Source: Adiantum capillus-veneris (Eukaryota > Streptophyta > Polypodiopsida > Polypodiales > Pteridaceae). Taken from it: a stretch of DNA of 64,000 nucleotides. The position numbers and the translations under genes are program-made. Shown here piece by piece: positions 29,335 through 41,000 of the stretch. The stretch spans positions 52,389,119-52,453,118 of the forward strand of contig CM043952.1 of NCBI GenBank assembly GCA_014529385.2, in the 5' to 3' direction. The number at the start of each line of letters is the position of its first letter. Position 1 is the first letter of the stretch. Below the pieces are notes generated by a model. It was not told the DNA's origin. It saw only the letters and a list, made by a program, of their open reading frames with translations, and did not search any database.

Positions 29335-30642
29335 TGGTCTCCACATGGGTATCACATCCAACATGCTCTGAGAGCATATATCTGGTGCATCTCTTCCTCG
29401 ATAGATCTAGATGTGGATCTAGATCTTGATCAAGGAAACATGCCACTACATGATCACAAGGGCCACAAATAGGCAGTGCTGAAATTGTACTACATTATAG
29501 AGATGATCTCTGAGCCCTACTACTACTGCCCACCAAAAACGCTATGGATGAGTGTTGCCCTCTAGCTAGGAGAGAAAAATATTGGGCTACTTGGGAAAAT
29601 TCTAGGGTTTCATGCACCCTATGCCCACGACACCTGGTAGGGCTGACCCCTAGGGGCATCCTATGCTCCTTCAAAGCTTGCACACACTGCTCTCCCCATG
29701 TGCCACTACCCTCACCTATATACCCAACAAGGGTCAAGTTGGTTAGCCAGTCAACCATAATGACCAGGTAATATATAGGGGAGATAGGAAAAACTAGAGT
29801 GAAGAGGCAACAAATGCACACAAAAACATACTGGTAGGGATGGGATAAATACTTACCCCATGAAGGAGCCTAATGGCCATGGAATAGAGCCAAACCCCAA
29901 GGCTAAACATGGCTAGACAAAACTCGACATGAGAAACCTACTTCACACTCACCAATCAGAGCCACAAAAAAGCCCACACTCCCTAATACCTATCCCAAGG
30001 ACAAACTAGGAAGAATTGAACAAATTTGGAGAGATTACTGAACTCTAACGGCCCCTCTTAGCTCCTAGAAAGAAATTTGGACCAAGAAGATCGAGTAAGC
30101 AATCTGTAGTTGTAAAGAGAGGGTTTTGTGGACAAGGATATGTGTTATAGAACTCTGGGGTTGAATCAATACATGTCCATTGTCAGGGAAGTACAATATT
30201 GTCTATTGAAAGTAAATTCTATCAAGAATCTTGTTGAGAGGTGTTGTAGCAACGGCCTATTCGCAACCCACACAAAATTATCAGCCCATGGAACAGCAAC
30301 CCGGCTAGCTCTTGGAGGCATGAGCATCATAGGAAGCATCAAAATAGAGGATTCAAGGGATACTTCATCCCATCATAGAGAGACGCCATGTAAGGGGCTT
30401 CCTCTAATCAACCACACATTTCTACTTACTAATCCCTTGCACAAAATTGAAATTAGCCTCTCACATCAATCACCCAATCACAACTCCTAATCGCAAAACT
30501 ACATAAGCATGCAATTAACATACCTACTTCGCATTAGTATGGACATTTCGGTCCAACCCCTCAATACAACTACGTATGCACACACACTAACCACACACCT
30601 TGTAGATAGAAAGAAAGAGAGGGAATGCATAGCCTTCATACA
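29335..30642. other. No gene seen
   Basis: Short ORFs on both strands (up to 120 codons, 30128-30490 plus) show no known domain or codon pattern. It forms the left flank of gypsy-2; ATACA at 30638-30642 is its target duplication. Confidence 0.4.
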
Positions 30643-31754
30643 TGTAATAGGACTAGTCTTTGAAGTTCTTAAAGTCGAAAAGAATGTAGCAGGGCATATC
30701 TTTCGTTACCACGATTTGAAAGATTGTTGAATAGTCTATTAAATAGAGCTTATACGAATGAGTTGCGATATTAAGAGAGAACATATATTCTTTTTTTAAA
30801 ATAATACACTAAAGGCGGATTTGATAAAGATTAATGAATAACAGATAGTCTGTTTATGAATAGTAAAATTTAGATTTTTATTAATATCAATGTTTTATAT
30901 TTATGTGTTTTAGCTTAAAATGCATGGGTAGGCTTAAAATAAGTTGTAAAAGTAGTGGAGACCCAAAAATAGAGGTTTTATGAGTCGCGACCTAAAAGTT
31001 GCGTTTTTAGCCAAACAGAGACGTTTTTCGCAATTCTGTCCACGCAATCTTGTAGACCAGACCTATTCCCGTCATTTTGAGTACCTAGATCGCTCTGTTA
31101 TGAGTTCGTTTGTAAAAGTTATGATGAAAACAAACAGAAGGCAACAGCAGTGTAGTGTACAAAGGGACAGACAGACATACAACATCATACAGTTGTCCCT
31201 GCTATCAACCAAGAAGTGGATTGTTTCTTCATGGTAGAGTATGACAATTGAGATTATGAAGGTATATAATTATGTTTTTTTACTTTGATTATCATGTTGA
31301 ATTGGTTGCACGAGTATGTTCTTTTGGCTATTTTGTAGGCGATGCAGAAATCAATGTGTGAAACAGGATCTGTGCAAAGTGTCATGATAGAAATCTAACC
31401 TTTACGGATCGCTTAGCGATCATGTTCTTATATTATTCTCACAGGTATACTTGGTACAAAAATCGTGCAGGCTTTTCGAGGAAAAGAAGGATAAAAGCAC
31501 GACGGGTGGTGCGTTTGGGGATCATTTACCGACCTCTTCTTCTGCGCGTGAGAGTGAGAGTGAGAGTGAGAGTGCGAGTGCGAGTGAGACGCTGCATGCA
31601 AGCGAACTGAAGCTCGGGGGTGGTCGGGAGGTTCGAGCTCCGTACAACGGAGTGCGCCCATATATATTTTGCTCCTCTGTTGTATCAAACACTATCAATA
31701 CAAAGATTTCTTCCCCTGTTTGCTGTCTATCTCTATTATTCGGTTCCCGTGACA
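30643..31754 (+). repeat. gypsy-2 5' LTR
   Basis: 1112 bp. It has a TATA-like CCATATATATTTTG near 31658 and a GAGTGA/GAGTGC hexamer array at about 31550-31589. It also has the near palindrome GATCGCTTAGCGATC at about 31407. An 85-codon ORF recurs in both LTRs simply because the LTRs are alike. Confidence 0.94.
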
Positions 31755-31756
31755 AT

Positions 31757-31768
31757 TGGTATCAGAGC
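31757..31768 (+). promoter_or_regulatory. Primer binding site of gypsy-2
   Basis: TGGTATCAGAGC, complementary to the 3' end of initiator Met-tRNA, two bases after the LTR. Confidence 0.93.
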
Positions 31769-31786
31769 AAGCGGTTGATTCTGGAC

Positions 31787-32281
31787 ATGGAAGAATACGA
31801 GAGGAGGATGAAGGAGCAAGAAGACCTGATTCGGCGAGTATGAGAAGATCTGAAAATTGCAAATCGGGAGCGTGTTGAGGCTTTGCGGGGCAAAGCAGCA
31901 CGAGAACTTGATATCTATGTAGACTTGATGGCCAACATGAAGGTGAAAACCATGCTAATCCACCTGGAAACAATAATCATCGTGGCGGCGCTGGGGTACC
32001 GCCAAAAGAAACAATGACGATATGGGAGAAGCGACAACCAAATCATTCTTAACGAAGGCTAAGCTTAAAGAGTTTGATGGCATAAGAAAGATATGCGAAG
32101 ATTTAGAAGTGTGGATTGAAGAACTCAAAGACGGATTATACTTTCAATATCGAGAACACGACCACAAGACTTTCGAATGCTCGAGCAAGGTGACCGATAA
32201 GACAATACGTACCAAGGTGGCTCAATTGGAGACTTTTGGCGATGCGTACGATAAAGGTAAGTCATCTACCCCTTCTTTGTG
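31787..32281 (+). pseudogene. gypsy-2 gag remnant
   Basis: An ATG at 31787 opens MEEYERRMKEQEDLIRRV, a coiled-coil-like start, then a stop. A second frame at 32022-32281 reads KLKEFDGIRKICEDLEVWIE then FQYREHDHKTFECSSK, resembling the end of gag before the protease. No capsid core or CX2CX4HX4C knuckle is left, so most of gag has been deleted. Confidence 0.6.
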
Positions 32282-32356
32282 ATGTTTTATGTCTTTGATA
32301 CGTCCCTTGAAAGCTTCTGTGAGATCGAATTTATGCGTAGAAATTGAGATTAAAAT

Positions 32357-32635
32357 TTGAATTTCTTAATTGATTTGGATAGTATTCATTGCTTCTTATC
32401 ATCTAAATTGATTGAGAAATTAAACTTGAAATTAAATCGAGAAATTAAAAGACTTGTGGACTTAACTAGTGGTAATAATAGTTTCACGAAAGAGTTAGTA
32501 GAAAATTTGTTTTTTTTTCCTTTGAAGAGTCGAAATCATAAAGATGATTTCTATAACATAAACATTGATATGCATGATGTTATCATTGGTATCAATTAGA
32601 TCATTGAAAATCATATTTTGATTGATTGTTAAGAA
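32357..32635 (+). pseudogene. gypsy-2 protease remnant
   Basis: FLIDLDSIHCFLSSKLIEKL stands where gypsy proteases have a L.D.GS.H.F.S pattern; the active-site Asp may be kept but the D-S/T-G triplet is DLD here. Later NINIDMHDVIIGIN matches the usual VILGM end. Confidence 0.6.
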
Positions 32636-32879
32636 AGAAAAATATATCTTTAATCATTTGATGATGATAAGTCATACTCTTTGTGGAAAGAAAGAGATTC
32701 TAAATCTAGTTTTGGCAATGGAATTGATAAGGTGACTTAGATAAGAGTGTGAGATGTTGCTTGTGTTTGCTTGTGTGAGACGTTGCTTGTGTTTGCTAAT
32801 GAGATTAAAGAGAATCTGGGGATAAACATAAAGAGACAAATCAAGAATTTATAGAGGATCTCTTACATGAAGTTAAGGA

Positions 32880-33680
32880 TGTGTTCCGGACGATCTTCCT
32901 GGTATACCTCCGCCTAGAGCGGTAGACCATGCCATAGATCTATATCCAGGAGTGACACCTTATTCCAGATCTCCATACGGGTTCAATATTGATGAGCTTA
33001 AAGAGCTCAAGATACAACTTGATGATCTTTTGAAAAAGGGTTTCATTAAACCTAGTGTATCTCCTTGGGGTAGTCCCGTGTTATTCCAAAAGAAAAAGGA
33101 TGGTACATATAGGTTATGCATCGACTATAGGGGATTAAACAAAAAGACCATTAAGAACAAATATCCTCTTCCTTACATAGATAAACTGCTTAGTCATTTG
33201 AGTGGTGCCACAATATTTTCAAAGGTTGACCTTCGTTCTAGCTACCATCAAATCCGTATCAAGGCCGAGGACATTCCAAAGATTTCTTTTCGTACATGTT
33301 ATGGACATTATGAATTTAGAGTTCTTGCTTTTGGTTTGACTAATGCACCAACAACTTTCATGTGCTTAATGAATAATATTTTCACCCATATCTTGAGGAC
33401 TTCATTCTGGTATTCTTGGATAATATTTTGTGTATTTTACGAATGAAGAAGATCATGTATTGCACTTAAAGAAAACATTTAAGGTTTTGCGTGCACATAA
33501 ATTGTATGCCAAAGCAAGTAAGTATTCTTTTGCAAAGGATCAGATTGTGTATTTGGGAAGAGTGATTTATAAAGAGGGGATTCACATTGATCTTGATAAA
33601 GTTAAGACTATGTTAGTAAGAGATGTAAGAAGCTTTATGGGTCTAGCACAATATGAGAGAGCACACATTAGATTTCTCTA
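32880..33680 (+). pseudogene. gypsy-2 reverse transcriptase
   Basis: The frame from 32952 reads [57 protein letters not shown] and [16 protein letters not shown], then [15 protein letters not shown]: all the conserved blocks up to the active site. A frame change near 33395 follows, and the catalytic box reads VFLDNI rather than FLDDI, which removes one catalytic Asp. The remainder, LRAHKLYAKASKYSFAKDQI and VIYKEGIHIDLDKVKTM, is in yet another frame. Confidence 0.88.
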
Positions 33681-34180
33681 AGATAGCAAGTCTTTTGACC
33701 GAATTGACCAAGAAAGACAAGGGTTTTGTGTGGACTTCTAGCTGTGAGACTGCTTTTGAGACCTTGAAGGCTAAAGTAGCGGAAAATTATGTTTTAAAAG
33801 TTCCTGAGATGGGCAAACCATTTGTTGTGTCTTGTGACTCTAGTGGTTAACAATTAGGTTGTGTTTTGACACAAGAAGGAAGAGTGGTTGCATATGAGTT
33901 TAGGAAATTAAGACGACATGAATTGAACTATGCAACACATGATCTAGAATTACTTGCTGTTGTTCATGCATTGAAGCATTGGCGTCATCTCTTGCTTGGT
34001 GTAAAATTTGAATTGCGTACTAATCATCAAAACTTGAAGTATATTTTCACTCAGCCATTGTTAAATAACAGACAAAGAAGATGGATTGAATTGCTAGCTG
34101 AGTATGACTTTGATTTGAAGTATTTGTGTGAAAAAGAAAATAAAGTTGCAGATGCATTGAGTCGTACGCCCATGGGTAAT
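33653..34180 (+). pseudogene. gypsy-2 RNase H
   Basis: Reads VWTSSCETAFETLKAKV, then KPFVVSCDSSG, a stop codon, LGCVLTQEGRVVAYEFRKL, ELNYATHDLELLAVVHALKH and, near 34150, NKVADALSRTP. Apart from the TAA after DSSG the domain is well preserved. Confidence 0.85.
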
Positions 34181-35244
34181 TTGTTGACTGTTGTGCGATC
34201 CAATTTGATTGATGATATGCATGCTGAAGTTGAAAATGATTCTTTTTATATGCCTATTTTAAAATTCTTGCGTGAGAATATTGGTGAGAGGTATGAGAAC
34301 AGATATCACTTGTATAAGGAAAATCTGTATTATTATGACCGCTTGTGTATTCCTACAAATTCTGCTTTCAAGAGTCAAATTTTGCATGAGTGTCATAATT
34401 CAACTTTTTCTGGTCATCCTGGATTGAATAAGACACATGAAAAGATTAAAAGTTCATTCTTTTTCTGCGTATGAAATTGGATGTTAAGAATTATGTGCGT
34501 GAATGCTTTCAATGTCAACAAGCTAATATTGAACATAAGAGGATACTTGGTGACCTTCAACCCTTAGACATTCCTTTACAGAAGTAGGAGTGTATATCCA
34601 TGGACTTTATCATTAGACTTCCTACTACTCGTGGAGGGTATGATTCGATCTTTCTAGTGGTAGATAGACTCGCAACACAAGCTCACTTCTTTCCTGTAAA
34701 AATAACTTATACTGCATTGACCATTGCATACTTGTTTATGAAAGAGATATTTCCTTTGCATGGCATGCCCAAGAGCATAGTGTCTGACAGAGATTCTAAG
34801 TTCACTTCTCATTTCTGGAGAGCGACTTTTGACTCTATAGGTACCCAGTTACGCATGTCTAATGCTTTCCATCCTCAAACAGATGGGGAAACGGAGAGAG
34901 TGAATCGTATTCTAGAAGATATGTTACAAATGTATGTCAATGAAAACCAATCTAATTGGAATGAATATCTGCCATTGGTGGTTGAATTTACATATAACAG
35001 TTTATATCATTCATCTATTAGGATGACTCCGTTTGAGGCAATGTGTGGCTATAACTATCCTGCACCTATTCATTTTCTTAATTCAAGGAATAAGGTAGAA
35101 CTGTCACGTGAGATGCTTGAGAAAATGGATAGCAAGTTGGCCAAAATCAGGGGGAATATTAGAGAATCTCAAAAGAGACATAAACTGTATTATGACAAGA
35201 AACATCGTGTTGTGGAGTATGAAACTGGTGATATGGTTTTTTAA
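34181..35244 (+). pseudogene. gypsy-2 integrase
   Basis: The H2C2 zinc domain is seen as LHECHNSTFSGHPGLNKTHE and, after a frame change near 34460, VRECFQCQQANIEHKR. A stop lies just before the core. The core (34600-35244) is open and keeps SMDFIIRLPTTRGGYDSIFL, SIVSDRDSKFTSHFWR and AFHPQTDGETERVNRILEDM, i.e. the D,D,E triad. It ends with YYDKKHRVVEYETGDMVF and a stop. Integrase would insert the element DNA. Confidence 0.9.
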
Positions 35245-35640
35245 AGGTTATTCCTGAGAAGTCTCATTTGATTCTTGGAAATGATAGAAGATTGTCTCCA
35301 CGATTTGTTGGTCCATTTAAAATTTTGAAGCGCATTGGTTCATTAGCTTACAAATTGGAATTGCCTTCTCATGTTAAAGTGCATCATGTATTTCATGTGA
35401 GTATGTTCCTAATGTGCATCATGTTTTACAAAACAACTCTAAGTTGAAAGATGACGGACTATTGACTGTAGAACCAGACTTAGTACTACATAGGTTTTAA
35501 ACATCTGAGAAATAGAGACATTGTGGAAGTTTTGGTTAAGTGGCAGAACTATCCAGTAGAGGATGCATCATGGGTTGATCTTAGTGTTTTGCAAAGAGAA
35601 TTTTCCTCTCTTTAGACCAACTCTGAGGACAGAGTTAATT
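35245..35640 (+). pseudogene. gypsy-2 integrase tail and chromodomain
   Basis: In changing frames: SPRFVGPFKILKRIGSLAYK and LPSHVKVHHVFHVSMF, then HLRNRDIVEVLVKWQNYPVE and DASWVDLSVLQREFSSL. The last part is a chromodomain with the VKW.NYP.EDA.W signature. Confidence 0.82.
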
Positions 35641-35655
35641 TTGATAAGGGGAGAA
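35639..35655 (+). promoter_or_regulatory. Polypurine tract of gypsy-2
   Basis: TTTTGATAAGGGGAGAA lies directly before the 3' LTR. Confidence 0.8.
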
Positions 35656-36798
35656 TGTAATAGGACTAGTCTTTGAAGTTCTTAAAGTCGAAAAGAATGT
35701 AGCAGGGCATATCTTTCGTTACCACGATTTGAAAGATTGTTGAATAGTCTATTAAATAGAGCTTATACGAATGAGTTGCGATATTAAGAGAGAACATATA
35801 TTCTTTTTTTTAAATAATACACTAAAGGCGGATTTGATAAAGATTAATGAATAACAGATAGTCTGTCTATGAATAGTAAAATGGAGATTTTTATTAATAT
35901 CAATGTTTTATATTTATGTGTTTTAGCTTAAAATGCATGGGTAGGCTTAAAATAAGTTGTAAAAGTGGTGGAGACCCAAAAATAGAGGTTTTATGAGTCG
36001 CGACCTAAAAGTTGCGTTTTTAGCCAAACAGAGACGTTTTTCGCAATTCTGTCCACGCGATCTTGTAGACCAGACCTATTCCCGTCGTTTTGAGTACCTA
36101 GATCGCTCTGTTATGAGTTCGTTTGTAAAAGTTATGATGAAAACAAACAGAAGGCAACAGCAGTGTAGTGTACAAAGGGACAGACAGACATACAACATCA
36201 TACAGTTGTCCCTGCTATCAACCAAGAAGTGGATTGTTTCTTCATGGTAGAGTATGACAATTGAGATTATGAAGGTATATAATTATGTTTTTTTACTTTG
36301 ATTATCATGTTGAATTGGTTGCACGAGTATGTTCTTTTGGCTATTTTGTAGGCGATGCAGAAATCAATGTGTGAAACAGGATCTGTGCAAAGTGTCATGA
36401 TAGAAATCTAACCTTTACGGATCGCTTAGCGATCACGTTCTTATATTATTTTCGCAGGTATACTTGGTACGAAAATTGTGCAGGCTTTTCGAGGAAAAGA
36501 AGGATAAAAGCACGACGGGTGGTGCGTTTGGGGATCATTTACCGACCTCTTCTTCTGCGAGTGCGAGTGCGAGTGCGAGTGCGAGTGCGAGTGAGAGTGA
36601 GAGTGCGAGTGCGAGTGCGAGTGCGATTGAGACGCTGCATGCAAGCGAACTGAAGCTCGGGGGTGGTCGGGAGGTTGGAGTTCCGTACAACGGAGTGCGC
36701 CCATATATATTTTGCTCCTCTGTTGTATCAAACACTATCAATACAAAGATTTCTTCCTCTGTTTTGCTGTCTATCTCTATTATTCGGTTCCCGTGACA
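35656..36798 (+). repeat. gypsy-2 3' LTR
   Basis: 1143 bp, the same ends as the 5' LTR. It is longer because the GAGTGC/GAGTGA hexamer array (about 36557-36628) has more units. Confidence 0.94.
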
Positions 36799-36803
36799 AT
36801 ACA

Positions 36804-38440
36804 CCATGGCCAATGGTGTGGATAGGAGACATTAACTAAAAAAGAGATTAGAGATCTAACATTAGACTAATACAATCTCACTTCACATAATCAAAACAAA
36901 GAAAACTAACAAGAAAGAAAGAGTAATTGATTATTAGAAATCAAGAGCTACATGGGCATGGAAAGCCGATGAGCCTCATGGCCATCCACTCTACAACGAA
37001 GAGAGCTTACCCAAGAATGACTTCTCTTTTAGAAAAGGGCTCTTTAATAGTCTTGGGCTTCAAGCCCTTCAACTATGGGATAAATTTGAGGTTTTTTAAC
37101 CTAATCTTATACAATTTGGAATTCCCAAATGAGCCCAAGGACTTATACAATGTGAATAGGAAATATTGCTCAGATCAATAGCACATCCCAATCTTGGTGC
37201 ATAATCGATGTAGCTTGGAGTCAGAACCGAGTGAATAGGGGGTTTACTGGCTACCCAACACTTGCCTTTGCTTGGTTTTGACCTTTGCGTTAATTTTCAT
37301 GTTTTGCAGCGAGGTCACAAGCAGGCGAATAGGATGCTTAGTGAGTGCTCAACGCCTCCCATTGCTTGGTTCTGACTTTGCAATGAATGTCGATTCAGTT
37401 AAATGCCGGTTCAGTTAACATTCCCCCCCTCCTAATTTGGCGCATATCCTTGTGTGCCGCCAAAGAAGAACATAGAGACATGGTAGAAAGCACGTGCATG
37501 GAGGAGTACTGAGCTGCAAAACATAAGACAAGTCATGAGTATCAAAGGCCAATGAAGATGACTAAAATATGAAGTGTAATGAAAGATCATGCAAAGTGAA
37601 TTTTTTGCTTCCAAAAGATGGTTTTATCAAGGCCAAAAACTAAACAGCATAAAGAAAAAAGAGCAATTTACTATATGAAGCTTAAACCACTAAATTTTTT
37701 AGATTTATGCATGTAACACAAGCAATCAATTATGATCCTAGGCTAATTCAAGTTCATAAACCTACGAGCCTAAAAACTATATGATCAATCTCAATAAAGC
37801 ATCCAAGTCTATCATGTCTATGACCACAAAGAAGTCCTAATCTATTAGTACACTGTCATAGCTTTTTGAAGCTCATGGAAGATTGTTTTTCAACATTTCA
37901 TAGAAAAAATTTAATCACATAACAAGGAGACCACCCCAAGGTAAGTCAAGCTACAACTCTTGGCTCCTTGAACCCTCAAGGAGGTGTTCCAAGAATATAC
38001 TAGCCTACCAAGGCAATGGCTAACCCCTATCAACCCAGGGCATCGGTATAGGTCCTTGACCAAGTGAGCCAAGGTGGTTTCCCTCGCCTAAAAAGTGCCA
38101 ATAGACGGTAGGCATCACATAGAGACAACATAACATAGAAGTTTTTTTTACTTTGATTATGTAATAACGATTTGAAGAATGCAGCAAAGCTAGCTATGCC
38201 ATTTGGCCAGAATTAAGTGGATCTTAAAGTAGGAGAGTTGGTAAAATAAAAAGCGCAAGGTAAAACGCAGACAGAGACAATGAAAAAAGCAATGGCGCAA
38301 GAGAAACATAGATCAAAGCACTGTGTTGCACCACATCATGAAAAGGAGATGAAAGCGCAAAGAGATATTGAGAGAGAGAGAGAGAGAGACATGTGTTGTG
38401 CAATAAAATGCATGAAAGAGAGAGAGATTGTTGAAAATAA
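36804..38440. other. No gene seen; possible retroelement edge near 37420
   Basis: Non-coding by eye. At 37423-37436 the minus strand reads AGGAGGGGGGAATG then TTAACTGAACCGG, which looks like a polypurine tract joined to an LTR start, but no partner or pol gene supports it. A (GA)n tract lies at 38371-38388. Confidence 0.3.
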
Positions 38441-38513
38441 ATGTCGTGCTTGGCACTACCTTGGCTAACATGTATGCCAAATGTGGTGTACTTTAGGTAG
38501 ATGAGCTTCGTCT

Positions 38514-39100
38514 CCAGAATGTCATCTCTTAGAATGCTTTGATCGTGGGATATGCTCAATAGTGGCAGGGCCAAGAAGCTGTGGACTGTTTTCACAAAAA
38601 GTGCTTCCTCTCCAGAATGTCATCTCTTGGAATGATTTGATCAAGGGATATGCTCAATAGTGGCAGGGCCAGGAAGCTCTGGACTGTTTTCACAAAAGGT
38701 GCTTGACGAGCTTCCTCTCCAGAATGTCGTCTCTTGGAATGCTTTGATCATGGGATATTGCCCAATAGTGGCAGGGCCAAGAAACTTTGGGTTATTTTCA
38801 GCACATGCAAAGAGAAGGAAGGTCTCCAAATGCATTCAACTATGCTTGTATCTTGAAGGCATGTGGCATTATGCAAGATGTTGATATGGGCTTCCTCTCC
38901 AGAATGTCATCTCTTGGAATGCTTTGATTGCAGAATATGCTCAATAGTGGTAGGGCAAGAAGCTCTGGACTGTTTTCACAAAAAGTGCTTGACGAGTTTC
39001 CTCTATAGAATTTTGTCTCTTGGAATGCTTTGATCCCAGGATATTGCCCAATAGCGACAAGGCCAGGAAACTTTGGGCTGTTTTCAGCACATGCAAAGAG
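38514..39100 (+). repeat. Tandem copies of one PPR unit
   Basis: Near-identical units starting CCAGAATGTCATCTCTTGGA occur at 38514, 38612, 38719, 38899 and, degraded, about 39003. Each is followed by TGCTCAATAGTGGCAGGGCC or a close variant. Three spacings are 98 to 107 bp, about one 35-residue repeat. Confidence 0.82.
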
Positions 39101-39482
39101 AAGGAAGCTCCCCAAATGCATTTAGATACACTTGTATCTTGAAGGCATGTGGCATTATGCAAGATGCTGATATGGGAAAAAGAATTGACACTGTTGGAAA
39201 AGACAGTGTACTTGGCAATGCCTTGGCATGTATGCAAAAAACACAAAAAGTCCTTGAGGAGCTTATTGTTCGGAGTGGCATCTCTTGGAATGCACTGATT
39301 GCAAGATACACACAAAAGGAGGACGGCTAGAAAGCTTTACGGTGTTTTCAGCAGTGGAAAAGTGAGGGCTTCTGTCCATATGCAATTACCTATGCATGTG
39401 TCTTAAAGGCATGTGGCTCTACCCAAGATGCTGATATGGGCTTAAATATTTTCGTTGATATTGTTATCCAAGGGTTGTTGCA

Positions 39483-41000
39483 AAAATTGTTGTGCTTGCA
39501 ATTCCTTGCTCCACACACATCCATTTTCTCTTGAAACATCGTCAAGCAAGCAACAATAAAGGCTAGTCTTTTGTGAGCTCACTTAAAGACTGTGCTAAGG
39601 AGAAGGTTTTGTACCAAGGTAGTAGCATTCATGCTTATATTTGCGATAGTGGGTTACTTGAAAAGAATGCATACTTGGGAAAAATGTTGGTCAATATGTA
39701 TATCAAGTGCGGTGCACCACACAACAAATCTTTGACGAGGTTACTATGCGAGATGTCGTCTTGTGGAACGCACTGATTGTAGGATATGCCCAATCGAGAC
39801 AGGGCTAGGAAGTTGTGGGCTGTTTTCACCTGTTTCATAGTGAGGGCCTGTCTCCAAACACAATCACCTCCACGTGCATTTGAAAGGCATGTGCATTGTG
39901 TCTCTACGCAAGATGCTAATATGGACACAAAAATTCACGATGATATTGTTAGTATGAGGCTACTGGAAAGAGATGTCGTGCTCGGCGTTGCCTTGGTCAA
40001 AAAATGTGGTGCACTTGAGAAAGCACAAATAGTGCTTGAGGAGCTTTTTGTTCGAAACAGCATCTCTTGGAATGCACTGTTGTTTCAAAAAACTTCCGTG
40101 ATTTGCTATGCCTTTCTTGATCGGATTCATGCTGATATTCGTGATAGTGGGTAACTTGAAAAGAATGCATACTTGGAAAAATGTTGGTCATTATGTATGT
40201 CAAGTGTTTTTAGTGTGCAACAAGTCTTTGACGAGCTTACTCTATGGGACGTAGTCTTGGGGAACGCACTGATTTTGCAGGATATGCTCAGCAGAGATGC
40301 AATCACCTATGCATGGAAGCATGTTGCTCTACCCAAGATGTTGATATGGGGGCTTAAATATTTGCTCTAATATTGTTAGCAAAGGGTTCTTGCAAAAATT
40401 GTTGTGCTTGGCAATGCCTTGCTCCACACACATCCATTTTCTCTCACAACACCCCCAGGCAAGCAACAATAAAGGCTAGACAAGCAAAAATGGAGAGCAA
40501 GAGAACGAGTCTTTCTTTTGTTAGCTCACTTAAAGATTATGCTAAGGAGAAGGTTTGGTACCAAAGCAATAGCATTCATGCTGATATTTGAGATAGTGGG
40601 TTGCTTGAAAAAAATGCATACTTGGGGAAAATGCTGGTCAGTAAGTATGTCAAGTGCGGTGCACCTATCAGGTCTTTGAAAAGGTTATTGTGCAAGATTT
40701 CATCTTGTGGAATGCACTGATTGTAGGATATGCCTAGACAGGGCCAGGAAGCTGTGGGCTGTTTTCAGCTTGTGGGTAGCAAGGGCCTATCTCCAGACGC
40801 AATCACCTATGCATGCGTCTTAAAGGCATGCGCATTGTGGCTTTACGCAAGATGGTGATATAGACACAAAAATTCACAATGATATTGCTAATCTAAGGCT
40901 GCTGAAACGAGATGTGTCAATCTGTTTTTAGTAGATGCGAAGCAAGGGCCTCTCTCAAAATGCAATCACATACGTATGAATTAATGTGGCTCTACACAAG
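39483..41000 (+). repeat. 908-bp tandem duplication inside the PPR array
   Basis: GCAAAAATTGTTGTGCTTG at 39483 recurs at 40391, and the following CCACACACATCCATTTTCTC, AAGCAACAATAAAGGCTAG and AGTGGGTTRCTTGAAAARAA blocks recur at the same distance. Confidence 0.75.

Larger units (their letters stand above)
30643..36798 (+). mobile_element. gypsy-2, full-length Ty3/gypsy chromovirus
   Basis: A 6.2-kb element with LTRs 30643-31754 and 35656-36798, each from TGTAATAGGACTAG to CCCGTGACA. A perfect target duplication ATACA flanks it (30638-30642 and 36799-36803). The primer site lies 2 bases inside the 5' LTR and a purine tract abuts the 3' LTR. Order gag, protease, RT, RNase H, integrase, chromodomain marks a Ty3/gypsy chromovirus. 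The LTRs differ at only about 15 positions outside a hexamer array, yet the coding part has many stops and frame changes. Confidence 0.95.

Noticed and set aside
30980-31237. 85-codon ORF found nearly unchanged in both gypsy-2 LTRs (also 35993-36250)
   Set aside because: The LTRs are near-identical as a whole, so conservation says nothing about coding. No domain.
37420-37440. Polypurine tract and LTR start on the minus strand
   Set aside because: Attractive by sequence, but no pol gene or second LTR of this kind is in reach; kept only as a remark.
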